From Whitmania pigra (taxonomy: Eukaryota; Annelida; Clitellata; Hirudinida; Haemopidae): 64,000 nt of DNA. Of the stretch, positions 35,786 through 48,540 are shown one piece after another (position 1 is the stretch's first letter; each line of letters starts with the position of its first letter). The notes under the pieces were generated by a model, which did not search any database, was not told the origin of the DNA, and was given only the letters and a program-made list of their open reading frames with translations. Made by a program: the position numbers and the translations under genes. The stretch covers positions 516,501-580,500 of the forward strand of contig JAJTWR010000308.1 of NCBI GenBank assembly GCA_021613335.1. Reading direction: 5' to 3'.

Positions 35786-38127
35786 CAATTAAATCTGCAA
35801 TTTGAAGACAAATGGCCATTGATGAGACCTACTGTGTTAAAACTTCTGCATCAGGAGCACGTCTCTAGAACAGAATGGCAAGACTTATTCTGGTAAATCA
35901 GAGAGAATGCAGCAGTAATCCAATTTAATTTAAATTTTCTTATTTCAATGAACATTCTAAGGTCTGTTCATTCTGTGTGCTTGTGGGACGAAAAGGGAGC
36001 TGCTAAGGTTCACAAAGCATTGGGGGACGATATTTTGAGCTTCATCACAGGAGCTCAAGCAGTACGTTTCATATTTGTAATTTGTAAACTTGTGTGTTGC
36101 ACTTGAATGATTTTTTTGTCTAGAGAGTTCTTTTACATCAAGAAGATTCAGCCCTATTGAAAGCCTACATAGCAGAATGGAGCAAGTTTTTTACTCAATG
36201 TGATTATTTACCAAAACCATTCAACCAATTGGAACTCACTCTGACTGGAAAGTCAGGAAGCAAGCAGAATCGATCTCAGAACGACGAAAGCATAGTTCGT
36301 AAGGTTGGCCAACAACTCATCTGAGAACACTTTTTTTAAATTGACAATCTGATAACTTGTTTCGCTATAAATCAAGCATGATAAGTGGATTACTCTGTTG
36401 TCATCTGATGAATTTTTATTCAATATTGTTATTTCCTGTTTCCTATATCATAAAATATTGTAAATTAACTTAATCATTTAATTGTTTAATTATAATTTTA
36501 GCTAATCTAATCTTTTTCGCAGCTGATGCTCGACAGCTGGAACCAAAACATCTTCTCGAACATAAAGTTCCGACTTCAGGACAGCGCCATGAAGTTGGTT
36601 CACGCGGAAAGGAATGGTGAAGCTTTTGACACTCAGCTAGTCATTGGGGTGCGAGAATCTTATGGTTAGAAATGCTATTTTATTCAATTCTTTTGCTATT
36701 ACTAACTCCATGTTTTGCTTAATTTTCAGTGTATTTATATGTTTATTTTATTAAATTCATTTCATTTCTCAAATATTAGTCCTCTAATATCATCCAGGAA
36801 GTAAAAACATGTAAATTCTGCAAAGAGTTAAAAACCAAAGCTAAATGATTGTGCAAATTTATAAAAAACACATTGTTAGATTAATAAATTAAACATTTTT
36901 AGAACAAATGTTGCTAATATCTATTCATAATAATTATTACTAATTAATTATTACAAAGGGACGCATAATATGATTCATGTCCGATCAGTCGTAATTCTAA
37001 CGTTGCAGTAAATCTAAGCAGTAGCAACTGCGACGACAAGTTGAAGATTTACAAGGAGAACTTCGAAAAGTCTTACATCGATGCAACAGAATCCTTCTAC
37101 AGAACTAAAGCTCCTGAATATAGGTCTAAAATTGTATTTTATTTATATTCTATTTCTTCTCAAATCTCCAAGGATTTATTTAAGACTTCAATAGTTATGT
37201 AAATGCAAAAAGTCTTTGTGATGCCCACTCTTATGGTGCTTTATAAATGAACTTATTATTGCTATTATTATTATTGTTATTGTTATTGTTATTATTATTG
37301 TTACTACTGTTATTATTTACATATGAAAAGACTTTTTTATGTTGCATTATGTTATTAATTTATGATTAGATGTTGACTAGTTGTTTAAGCTTAGATAAGG
37401 TTGTTTTAAGTGTTGCTGTTTCTATCATTAAGTCATTTGAAAACCTACCCATCTAGTTTAGTGATGTCATGACTAGTGTCGTAATATCTGAAGAGCATTT
37501 AGTCAACCAGCTCTTACGTGGCACTCATTTTCGAGGACAAGCAGGTTGCGAAAAACCGAAACACGACGACACGTTGCAACAGTTTCTTTTAACGTCACGT
37601 GTAGGATTTCAAACTTGCACCTGTTTAGACTGTTCTTTTGCTTCATTAAATACTTTTGTATATATACTATATATACATATATGCTGTATTATAAATACTA
37701 TTTTAAATACATCAAATATTCTGGAATTTATTCATGTTATTTGCCTTCATGTCTGTTGAAAATGAGCCATATTTGTCTGATTAGAAGTTAGAGGATGATT
37801 TTGATGCAGCATTAATTATGAACAATTTCGTTCTTGACATTTTAATTATGGATGGTTTGCCTTGTGATGATGATTGTGATGATTCAGAAGAAATATTTTT
37901 CCTTTGTAAATATGCCCAAGCTTTTTTAATGTCAGTCGCTTGCATTCATGAATTCTGTGAACTGACTCAGCTTCAAAATAACTTTTCTGTTTATATAAGG
38001 ACCACATGGCTTTGGCTAATATTCTCAACCGTCTCAACCATGAAATATAATTATTACTTAGAAGTTAATTGGCCAATTCTGAAATTTACAAGTCACAGTT
38101 TTAAGAAGACAAAAAACATTTAGGATG

Positions 38128-38162
<35 letters not shown>

Positions 38163-41100
38163 GATTGTTATTATTACAGCAGAAATTATTATTACTGTAG
38201 AAATTTCATTTTAACTTGTTTGAACAAACATTAACTTTTTTGTTTGACCAGGCAAGCAAACGGGGTTCAAAACTATATGAAATATGCAGACGCCAAACTC
38301 AAAGAGGAGGAGAACCGGGCACTCAGGTACTTGGAGACGAGGAAGGACTGTAAATCCGTCGACACGGTAATGATGGTAATTAACAAATAAATGTAATTTA
38401 TTTAATTTATCCGTTAATTCAACAGCTCGTCAACTGTTGCGTGAACGTGCTGGTCACCGATCATAAAGACGAGATCATCGCCCAATGTCCTTCTATGATC
38501 CAGAATAACGAAACAGACAGTGAGTTTTTGAATGATTGAGTGAATTCAAAGAATGTGCGTCGTCTGCCTGTTTTAGACTTAGACAGTATTGTGCAATTAA
38601 TCCGTAATTGTGGGTGCTTTCGCAATCATGAATATTAATGAGGGTGCCCTAGTTTCTAGGCACAATTTAACAATTTAAACTTACCTTACTTTAAAATACT
38701 CTGATCATAAAAAATTACTCAATCTTCATCTAATTTATTAGATGAGTGCACCATTTAATTACCATAATTATTGGCAGATTATAATCATATAATTATAATA
38801 ATTATAATCCGTGTTTTGCACTTTCCTACATCACAAATCTGTTCAGCAACAACTCATGAGATGTTTTCTTCTTAAGTCTGGAAAACGTCAGCACAAAGCT
38901 TAATAAACGAGAAATATGAAAATTATGTAAGAAAAAAGAGGCTGCTCATTATTTCTGGTAACGGTTGGCAAACAATGATTTAAGAGACCAAGTCCAACAA
39001 ACGAAGCAAAACGATTAATTAATAAATAAAATAAAATGATTAACTAATATTACTATATAATTAATATTATGTAGTAATAACAGTAATTAATTAAAATGAT
39101 CAATTCATTTCCTTTCTTGATTGGATTTTTTAAGCATAGTTGTTTACTTGAAATTAGTTGACATTTGAAACATGTTACAATTGTTGAAGAGATTTTTTAG
39201 AAACGTAAAAAAGTGTGATGGAAGTAGCACTTCCTGAACATTTCTGTGAATGGGGACGTTGCAGTCATTTAATTCAGCACGAAATAGTTGAAATTTCAGA
39301 GGGACTTTATTTGTGTTTTAATTCCCGATTACAAATCATGACACATAATCACTCACAAGTGATCATCTTTGTTTGCAACTTAACTTAGTTATACTAATTA
39401 ATTTTCATCTTGCAATAGAGCGTTGTGGCTCGAAGTTATTAGTTTGTTAGTTTATTAGTCATTAATGGATTAACTGGCCCCAATAACTCTGTGCAGAACT
39501 GAAGCTTATGTTCAGTCTCCTGGATCGAATCGACAATGGAATTGTCGACATGCTCAGGTACCTCGAGGAGCACATAAAACATCAGGGCAAGGAAGACATG
39601 AAGGCAGTGGCTGACATCATCACAACTGTGAGCCGATTAGAATTTCGTGTGCATCGACGGACTTTGGAATGTCTGGATCGATTGATTAATTGATCGATGG
39701 ATTACGTGATTTGCAGGATTCCGAGCAATACGTTGAGAAACTCCTCGAGTTGTTCAACCGCTTCAGTCTCCTCGTCAAGGAGGCTTTCAACGATGATCCT
39801 CGATTCCTCACCTCAAGAGATAAGGTGACTTATGTTCACTTTTATGAGCAAATGACGAAAATAATTGCACAACTATTATAATAATTATAACAATAACGAC
39901 AATGTGTTTAAAAGTAATTAATGAGAGTTTAGTTAACATTTCAACATTTAAGGCTTTTGAGGAAATTGTGAATGACACATCCATTTTCAAACTAGAACTC
40001 ATCTCCAAAACTAAAGGGTGAGGAATATTTGTTAACATTTGCAATGCATCATAAATGCTTTGTCAAGAATTTACCACAATAATCACAAGCAGTTTTAGTT
40101 TTTTTTGTGCTACAGTTGATTGTTTCAGTTGCATCAGTTATTAGTCATCAACGGTTGTTAGTCATCGAGTACTGAGCTTAAACTTAATTGAAGGGTCGCC
40201 ATAGCAAAACCCTTGCAACCGGAATCAAAATGTCCCGAACTGCTGGCGAACTATTGCGACATGCTCCTCCGAAGGACGCCTCTCAGCAGGAGGTTGACGT
40301 CGGAAGAAATTGAAAAGAAACTCAAGGATGTGGTGAGATTCAAGATAGCTGCTCGAACGAGGCAGATCCTGTTGTTGTTGTTGTTGCTGCTATGGCTATT
40401 GTCGTCATTGTTGTTGTTGTTGATAATTGTTCATGATAACTGCTGATTGATTTGAATTGAATTTCTACAGTTATTGGTTCTGAAATATGTCAAGAACAAG
40501 GATGTCTTCATGAGGTACCACAAGGTTCATCTTACCAGGAGACTCATCCTTGAATCTTCTGCCGACAACGAAAAAGAAGAAAACATGGTTGACTGGCTGA
40601 GGGTAAGTTGAGTTTGAGCTTTGCTTTTGGAATTAACAAGTGTTTAAAATAAAGGTTTATCAAGTGCTTTAAATTTTTTGTTTTAATTATCATTAGCAAA
40701 TTAAACAAATGAAAGTCATTTAAACTTAGTTTTTATTTGTGAAATAGTTGAATATGGTTGACAATGTAAATGAGATAAAATAAGGAACAACAATTCTTCA
40801 TTCTACAATCAAGGAAGTAGGTGTCCCTGCTGACTTTGTGAACAAACTTCAGAGGATGTTCCAAGACATCAAGGTCAGTGAAGACTTGAATCAGGAGTTC
40901 AAGGAGGCTCACAGGAACAACAACGAAAGTCTCGCAGACTCGATAAACATAAAAATCTTAAATGCCGGCGCTTGGGCGAGAAGCAGCGAGAGAATAGCCG
41001 TCACGTTGCCCACGGAACTCGAGGATTACATTCCTCAGGTCGAAGAGTTCTACAGGCAGAAACACCGAGGGAGAAAGCTTCAGTGGCATCATTTGATGTC

Positions 41101-42219
41101 TAACGGCACGTTGAACTTTACCAACAAGGTCGGCAAGTTCGAGTTAGAGGTCACGACCTTCCAGATGGCAGTGCTGTTTGCCTGGAATGAAAGGCCTAAT
41201 GAAAAAATCAGTTATGAAAGCCTCAAACTTGCCACTGAATTGCCTGATTCTGAATTAACCAAGACATTATTTGTGAGTCTCTGTTTTATTTTATTTTAAA
41301 GATTTAATATTTATTTAACAACAAAACAATAAAGTTTATTGATTTATAGGGACCTTTATTATACTGCATGCATTAATTTGCTATTAAATCATTCACTATT
41401 TTTTATTTAAGTTTTCATACTTAATCATTATTAATGAGATGGGATTATATGTCTTGAGAATTTTTTATGAGAACATTTAGTCTGCACCATTGGCACTGTC
41501 TAACGAGACAAAAATTGTTTCGTGCATTTTTCACAAAATACGTTTCTTCGTGACAGAGCCTCGTCCAATCTCCAAAGTTCAAGAGGCAGGTTCTTCTGTG
41601 TGAACCAGAGGCAAAGAAGTTGGCAGACATTGGTGAGAGCTCCATATTTTGGGTCAATCAGCAATTCTGCGTAATGTAAGTTCGAGCGAGATCCTGAAGC
41701 AAGCTGAAGATTATTAGTTGATATTTTATTCCAATTTCTCACCAGCAAAAATAATAAATCCCAAACGAGAGGGAAAGTGAGTCTGATAGGAAGACTTCAA
41801 CTGTCGACCGAGAGGAGTAAAGAAGAGGACGGGGAGAGTATCATTCAGCTGAGGATACTCAGGGTTCAGGTTATTTGCGCTTTGAATTTATATCACTATC
41901 TTTCTATTCTTATCGTGTAAATGTTAGTAATGTTATCACTATTAATAGATATTATTGTTTTGGTATTAGGTCTATCAATGCACTGATTTATATTTATCAC
42001 AAGTACATGATTCTGTTACGATAGGAGGCAATAGTGAAGATTCTAAAGGTGAGGAAGATGATCAGCAATGCCGCACTCCAGACGGAGCTCGTGGAAATCC
42101 TGAAGAACATGTTTCTGCCTTCAAAGAAGCTGATCAAGGAACAGATCGAATGGCTCATCGAGCACAAGTACATGAAGAGAGATGATGATAACATCAACCA
42201 GTTCATCTACATGGCATGA
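35786..42219 (+). CDS. CUL5: Cullin-5, scaffold of SOCS-box ubiquitin ligases
   Basis: CUL5 holds Elongin B/C-SOCS-box receptors at its N-terminus and RBX2-E2 at its C-terminus. Sixteen exons in phase: 35786-35892, 35962-36061, 36124-36303, 36523-36664, 37009-37123, 38252-38366, 38426-38519, 39497-39627, 39717-39824, 39953-40017, 40194-40332, 40471-40602, 40814-41272, 41557-41675, 41746-41869, 42025-42219. They encode 774 aa, starting at LQFEDKW, so only the first ~15 residues are missing. Marks of CUL5 rather than CUL1-4: FEDKW..MRPTVLKLL, SIVRKLMLDSWNQNIFSN, NYMKYADAKLKEEE, PESKCPELLANYCDMLLR. The cullin-homology domain is intact (MFQDIKVSEDLN, WHHLMSNG). The neddylation lysine region ILKVRK and the winged-helix end QIEWLIEHKYMKRD...FIYMA are present. 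Similarity to vertebrate CUL5 is high over the full length. Confidence 0.97.
37225..37320 (+). repeat. LINE-like 3' end with (ATT)n tail in CUL5 intron
   Basis: CTTATGGTGCTTTATAAATG followed by a long ATT/TTG microsatellite. It resembles the sequence at 23841 and suggests a truncated LINE whose simple-repeat tail expanded. Confidence 0.4.
38128..38163 (+). repeat. (ATT)n microsatellite in CUL5 intron
   Basis: Perfect ATT triplets, about 12 units. Confidence 0.85.
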
Positions 42220-43657
42220 GATCTCGCCGACGCTCGTTACCCCTTGCCCGATACCCCTTCTCATCATGCTTTGAGTTTATCTATGCATATCTCTGCATTT
42301 TATTTCTCATTCATTTCCTTTCCATTGAAGATGTTTGTGATTCATTGGACATTGGATGTATATAAATATCTTCCGAGAAAGTGAGCTTTTAACGAGGATT
42401 CAAATTTTAGTGTTTCGATGTTTACATTTGCAAGAGATGGCAAAGTGTAGGCTGAATTTGTAAATGGTTTAAGAGACTCCCTTCTCTTGCTTTGTGATGC
42501 AATACTGCTAGCATCACTGACGTTTGTATGATATGACGGTTTTTGATATTACAGTATCATGCATTGAGACTACCATCTTCTCAAAAAACCAGTATTCGTA
42601 CTCTGTTGAAATACAGATTGCAATATGCGATCTAATGGAGTATGGGAATGCTATCTCATTTTTTAAACTTGAAATAATAATAATTATTATTATTATAATC
42701 TCTGTTATACGTTTAGACAGTTTCTGTTATGTTTTTCAATCACTGGTTGACCCTGTACAACTTGTACAAAGTCGTTGAAAATACGCGAACGGATGTAGTG
42801 TGATTAACCCTTTGCCTTTCCTCATTCAGTTTCTCAAGGGTGTAGCTTGTAAATATTTTATGCATCGTTTTATGCTCTAGTTAATATGGTTTGTTGCTTG
42901 TTAGTTGTGTGGCCGTTTGGAAAAGTCAATAACTCATAAACAGCTTTCGACAAGTTCGGTGAATTTTGAACCATAAAATCAGCTCTAGAATATGGCAGCG
43001 CTCCTAGGCTCAGAGATAGCACGAGCCTTATGACTTGTAAGTGACACATCAGGAAGGAGCCTCGCTTCGGTGGTGTTTCAGAGGGTAGGTTTGTTCCCTT
43101 ACAGGCACCTCCACAGGTGTTTGAGTGGAATCATTTCTCTGCCCTTAATAAAATTCAGTTATTTCTACAAATTTATTACTTATAATAAAAGTGTTTTTAA
43201 ATTTTTATTATTACTATTATTGTGATAACTTTTGTTTTGGCAGGATAACGCTCAACGTTCAAAAAATGTTTATTTTGAACGATATTGCAAATCTCTTGTT
43301 TTGGGGTACAGATTCCAATTATGGACGAGTACGATGTAGTTCAGGCTTTAAAACTCTCATCAAAAGGCCAACTATTTAACAAAACCACATCGCCAAATGT
43401 CAGTGACTATTACTTTGCTCGCTGCAATGACTCCCTTTAACTAATTTAAAGCTAATTAATTTTAGAATTCGGACATTAACTATGACTCGTCATCCGGTAG
43501 TTTTGAGGTTAAGAAGTAAGGGCAACTTAGTTTCTGTTTCGATTCTTGATAAGTCAGGGAATTTAATAAATGATCAATTTTACTTTTTTTATTGCTTAAT
43601 TTGCAATGAAAATCGAGAGAATTATTATTAATTATTTTTTCTCATACATTGCCAATT
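42220..43657. other. CUL5 3' UTR and GLE1 upstream region
   Basis: AATAAA near 43147 is a candidate CUL5 polyadenylation signal, which would give a ~930-base 3' UTR. No coding exon supported. Possible non-coding GLE1 5' exons cannot be excluded. Confidence 0.4.
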
Positions 43658-46572
43658 ATGGATTATCTAATACGTAACAATAATTCTTTTAGACAATTTA
43701 AAGCAGAAAAAAGTCTTCCTGACTTTGAGGAGACATCTATTTCTTCCGAAATAACACCAAAACATGCAAATTCAGAACATGAAACTTCTTTAAATCATTC
43801 TACAAACTCTTTAGAGAACTACAGTTTCACTGATCTATTGCTTCAAGCCAGCAATGATGAAATACATGAAAAAGTGACAGTGGGTACTCTTTGGTTACAT
43901 GACAAATGCAATAATGTCATACATTGTTATTCTTTTTGACAGATATTTGTTACAAATAAACAAAAAGAATTTGAAGAGAAAGATAGAGAATTATATCAAA
44001 ACACATTCTTATGTGAGAAGATTATTGCAGAAGAAGTTAGAAGGAAATACTTGCAAACAGAAGCAGAAGAAAAAGAATTTGAAAAAATTTAGTGAGCTTC
44101 ATAATTGATGATTTACTTTACTTGTTGTATTATCATTTTTAACTTGGACAATGAAAATCATTCATTAACATTTTACTTCAGTGTTGAAAAACTAGAAAAC
44201 AATCAGAAAATGTTGAAAGAACGACATCACAGACATGCAAAAGTAAGAAAAACTGGTGTAATAAAGAATAAAAATTGATATTTGCATTCTTAACTCCAAC
44301 TATTCAGCTCTTAGATCGACAAAATATGGAGGCAAAGAATGAAATACAGGAGAGGGAATCACTCAAGTAAGCATGCATTTTAGAATAGGTTTTTTAATTC
44401 AGTTATTGCTGAACATGAGCTTGTAATTTATCCAGGATAAAACAACAGGAGAAGTTTAAAAATGATTTAAAAAAGGAGTCTGATGGAATAATACAAATGG
44501 ATCAACTATTGACTGTTTATATTTTCCAAAGTGGATTGTTTGACAAGTTGTCTCCAGCATTGAAGAATGCCCCTCAAATTATGAAGCACATTGTTCAAAA
44601 AATCGTGAAGCTTTCAGAAAAAGAAGAACTCTCTCAAGATGACTTGAACGTGGCTTCTTCTCTCTCCTCAGAAGCGAGGAAAATGTTATCAATCGTGGCC
44701 GCCAAAACAAGTACTTCACTACTTTCCTTCCGTTTCCATGGAAACGTTTGTCAACTTTGAAAATTTTAAATTTTATTTTCCAGCTGAGTTGAAAGCATTG
44801 CAGGAAAAAGAAGCAGAAAAAAGCAAACTGAATCAGACTGCCCAGGTCAGTTGCGATGCTTGTGTATAATTTAAATTGTTTGTGACATCTCTTATTACTT
44901 TTCAATTACGTAACATTTATGACCCACTGTATTCTCAAGAAAAATTATATTTAAAAAATGGAGTATTTATATACTGATTTACTGTTGGTTCTGTTAATAG
45001 TATTTGCAACAAAGGTTGTAATACTTTCATCAATCTACAAAGTTTCAGTGATTGTGTTTGTTTTCCAGACGAAGGTTGTTGAGTGCAGTGTTAAGCAACC
45101 CGGTGATTCTAAGGTGTCACATCCAGATTTGAAAAATGCTCACATACTTGATAAGGGCTCAAGAGATTATTACAAACATCTGAAAATAATTTCTGACAGT
45201 GAAGATTCATTGAAAGATTTGAATGATAATCCAAAGGTAATCAGATAGTCTATATTAACATGCATGTGCTTTATACATAGAATAAATTGTTATTATTAAC
45301 ACCATTGAAACATTATTACATTTTAACATTATTATAATTATGTTATTTGTCGATAATTTATAATTTATTTCTTGCTACTTACACCTACAAATCATATCAG
45401 AACAAAGAACTGAAGGCAAAACTATCGAGATTCATTCTCGAAACGCTCAGTACTGTTGATGATCGAGCCAGTCTCATGGATTTTAACTATAAACTGTCCA
45501 GGTAAAAAAAAATTATTCACATTATCATCAGGTTTGAACGTACTATCGACTTGACTGTATTGACTCTATGCTCCGGTTGTTTCAGATTGTTTCGAGGAGA
45601 AGTGGTAGACTTGCCAGGTGGCGAGGAATTTGTCTCAATCAAGGACCACCCCTCTGCTGGTTTGTTTTGCATGAGCAGACTTGCCAAAAAGTTTGTGGTA
45701 AATAACTTGAATTATTATCTGAAAAATAATTTATTCTGTTAAAATGTCTAATTTTAAAACAATGTTTATTTATTAATCCATAAATGACTTGTGACTATCA
45801 TTTTCACTCCTATTTAGAAATATAAAATATTTAATTAGATATAGATTTCTATGGATTATTTTCTACAAGGATTTTTTATTTTTATGAAAGGTGCATGGAG
45901 AGAAGTCAAAATCTTCTGAAAATGCTGATACTCTTGCAACATTGGCAGCATGTTTATGGCAGTCATATCCTGTCTTCGGCGATCTCTTTCTTGCTCATAT
46001 GGCTATTAAGTGTCCATTTTCTGTGCCTTATTTTGGAGATGATGAGACTAAGTCTGAAAGTGAACGCTATAGGTAGAGTTTAGTTTCAAAATAACTAATT
46101 AAATTAAAATATTTTTGTTGCTTTCAATGTTTATTTCTTAATTGTTTGCAGGTTTCTGGGTTACAATGTAATGGCTGGTGAGCTAGAAAAAGAAGACATA
46201 TATTTAAAAAGAATCTCTAACATCATTTCCTTCTACGCTTCTGTGCTCATGGCAAAACCTCTCCAGCAGAACCAATCTTCGGTCGATGCGTACCATGCAA
46301 GCAGCGTGAGGAGATCCTGGGAGTGGCTTGCAATGGTACTTTCCAACAAGCCGATCAGCGATATTTCGGCTGCGATCCTACACTCGTTCTTGATCCCCGT
46401 GGCAAAGGAAATGTCTCTTTGCTATGGGAGGCAGTTCAAAAAAATGTTATTTTTTATTGAAAATGTGTACTTAGCAAGACTGAAAGAAGCAGACCAAAAG
46501 GACAACCTCATCAAGCACAAACTCGTAGAGTTTTTAGAGAAATCATTGGGCAGAAAAATTTCGAAGATATGA
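43658..46572 (+). CDS. GLE1: mRNA export factor GLE1
   Basis: GLE1 sits at the cytoplasmic face of the nuclear pore and, with inositol hexakisphosphate, activates the DEAD-box helicase DDX19 during mRNA export. Eleven exons keep phase: 43658-43879, 43943-44091, 44182-44242, 44308-44366, 44436-44710, 44784-44845, 45069-45236, 45401-45501, 45586-45697, 45891-46072, 46152-46572, coding for 603 aa. Residues ~75-230 form a charged coiled coil. Residues ~330-600 are the GLE1 helical domain, with ATLAACLWQSYPVFGDLFLA, HMAIKCPFSVPYF, RFLGYNVMAGELEKEDIYLK and SWEWLAMVLSNKPISD, all matching positions of the human protein. Human GLE1 is ~700 aa; this one is shorter in the N-terminal and linker parts. 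The ATG at 43658 is the first fitting start, but an upstream exon is possible. Confidence 0.92.
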
Positions 46573-47266
46573 TAGCGAAGACCCTTGATATTTATTTATT
46601 GTATTGGCTTTTATGGTTACACGATAAACGTCAGAAACACGCCCATAAAATAAGTCTATGTTTAAATTGAGTCAATGTATGCAATTCACGACTTTTACTG
46701 ATGGCTGTGTTCAACTTAGGAAGCACTTAACATTTTTCAACACTTTTAGAAGTTGATTTTTGAATACTTGAAAAGCTGGAATTTTCCAGTAATTAAGGGG
46801 TTATTAAATTATTTTATGATATTTCTTTTCTGCAAATTATCTTTGAGATGGGCACTATGGACAATTTTGTTTAGACACATGGATTCTACGTCGCGTTCAA
46901 AAAATTGAGCAGGTTTAAAGACAAAATATTTTCATTCTTGCGTTGTTTTATAATTCTAACGCAGTTGTTTTTTATCCGACACAACCGATTATCGGAACCT
47001 GCAATTGGGAGGCCTACTTTCCTCTACCAGATTGCCAATTTCCTATCTGATGTGATATTCCAGATTTTGCGTCAAAACAGATCTAGCTAAAGAGTGCTTG
47101 AGCCAACTCACGTTTAATGATGTGAAATAAACATTTAAAACAAGCATTTCGTAAGTAAAATCAATCAAACTGTTGTTAAAAGCCAAAACTTAGGTAAGAA
47201 GTTTAGATGAGCGAATCTTTAGTATCAGGACTGGTTGGGTAGTTCGGAAGTTCCACTTCACTTCAT
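46573..47266. other. Convergent 3' region of GLE1 and the 146-aa gene
   Basis: No exon supported. It contains the GLE1 3' UTR on the plus strand and that of the 146-aa gene on the minus strand. Confidence 0.4.
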
Positions 47267-47707
47267 CTAGACCTTCAGCTTTTCTCTCAATCTTTGGGTA
47301 ACCCTCAATAAGAGAAACTTTATGAATAGATGTAAGCCACATTTGAAGTGTTCCATCCAAACTTTAGTAATGTCGTTCTTGAGTTCGAGACTGGGCAGGT
47401 TCTGTGCCAGTGCCAACCAAGACAAAAGGATGGAATACACAAAAAGGACCGATACTGAAGCGAAGGTAGGGACTATATACCAGAAAACTCCAATAACTAT
47501 GGCAGCCTTGATGACGTGGTCCATAGCGGAATGGTGATAAGAACCCTTGTGTAATGGATTCACATCAGAGTACCAAAATGTATCTTGAATAACCGAAACT
47601 GCAATGGAGAGGAATATAATCACGCTCCATTTAAGACATTTTACAATTAGTAACTTCAGTCGTTCTTTGAGGGTAAGATTCACTTCACAAGCTTTTCTGC
47701 GACCCAT
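47267..47707 (-). CDS. Unrecognised multi-pass membrane protein, 146 aa
   Basis: A single-exon frame from ATG (47707) to TAG-type end. The start MGRRKACEVNLTLKER is basic. Hydrophobic segments lie at about residues 20-40 (WSVIIFLSIAVSVI), 64-82 and 84-103 (KAAIVIGVFWYIVPTF and LFVYSILLSWLAL), and a weaker one near 124-136 (HLFIKFLLL). The basic C-terminus (RVTQRLREKLKV) suggests cytosolic ends. The length, clean start and hydrophobic periodicity support a real small ER or mitochondrial membrane protein, but I recognise no family. It lies tail-to-tail with GLE1. Confidence 0.55.
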   Translation of the reverse strand: MGRRKACEVNLTLKERLKLLIVKCLKWSVIIFLSIAVSVIQDTFWYSDVNPLHKGSYHHSAMDHVIKAAIVIGVFWYIVPTFASVSVLFVYSILLSWLALAQNLPSLELKNDITKVWMEHFKCGLHLFIKFLLLRVTQRLREKLKV

Positions 47708-48160
47708 CTGATAGTTTCAGTTATAAACCTTATTTCTTCATCAATTCTTTCTGAAGAGGCCTTTTAAATATTAAAATATTAGTTTATTTTACAGACAAAT
47801 CCATTATAATGAAAACCATCTTCCTAAATCTAAAATCATAAATTTTTTTTTGAAAAATAAGGTCTGAAAAAACCGACTAATGCATCGAAACGAATTCCTG
47901 TAATTCCTTGCTTTAAATCACAAACGGTTACCAAAACAACATGATTGCGTCATTTTGAATAAAAGCGCCTGGCGAAGATGACAAAATGCTTAATGGCTAA
48001 TTAATTTTGTTCGATAATCAATAACAATAATAATTAACTGGTTTGATAATTGATTGATAAATAAAAAGAAATTAATCTTAGAATTTTCTTATTTCGGTGA
48101 CGTAAGCATTCAGCATGAAAACATCCCATTGAACATCGAACTAGTTTGAGAAGGAACACC
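47708..48160. other. Divergent intergenic region
   Basis: A 450-bp gap between the 5' end of the minus-strand 146-aa gene and the plus-strand microprotein gene; likely holds both promoters. No TATA assigned. Confidence 0.4.
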
Positions 48161-48540
48161 ATGGGTAAAAATCATATAAGATCAGCTCAGTCGTGCCGAA
48201 TAATCGAAACAGCGTCATGTGTCATGTGAGTTAATATAAATAACGTTTCTATTCTAGAGAATAACTACCCTATGGGAGATGCTGTCCCACCTCATGAAGA
48301 CGATGATGAGGACATATTTGTAAAGAATGACAGGGATAATTCGGATAAAATTAATCCCGGTAGGTTAATCGGCAATTGATATAATTAATAGATATTTGGA
48401 TGATTAGATGCAAATATCGCAAAGTGAATCATGTTTATCATTTGGTAGGTCTAATTCTGTACCTCCAATTTGTGACGCTCGTGATATCATTGATTCTGAT
48501 CGTCTTCTCCATCATCCTGGTATATGCCTCGCGAAAGTAA
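48161..48540 (+). CDS. 65-aa single-pass membrane microprotein, three exons
   Basis: Exon 1 is only ATG+G (48161-48164) in a strong start context (ACCATGG), followed at once by GTAAAA. Exon 2 is 48258-48359 (acceptor TTCTATTCTAG, donor G|GTAGGT). Exon 3 is 48449-48540 (acceptor TTGGTAG) and ends AAG TAA. Both introns are phase 1 and all junctions agree. The protein begins MENNYPMGDAVPPHEDDDED, a strongly acidic, soluble half of ~35 residues, and ends with about 24 hydrophobic residues (LILYLQFVTLVISLILIVFS then IILVY) and a short basic tail ASRK. This is the layout of a tail-anchored or small integral membrane protein. I recognise no family. The exact agreement of phases, splice signals and hydrophobicity in such a short gene argues against chance. 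Confidence 0.6.
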
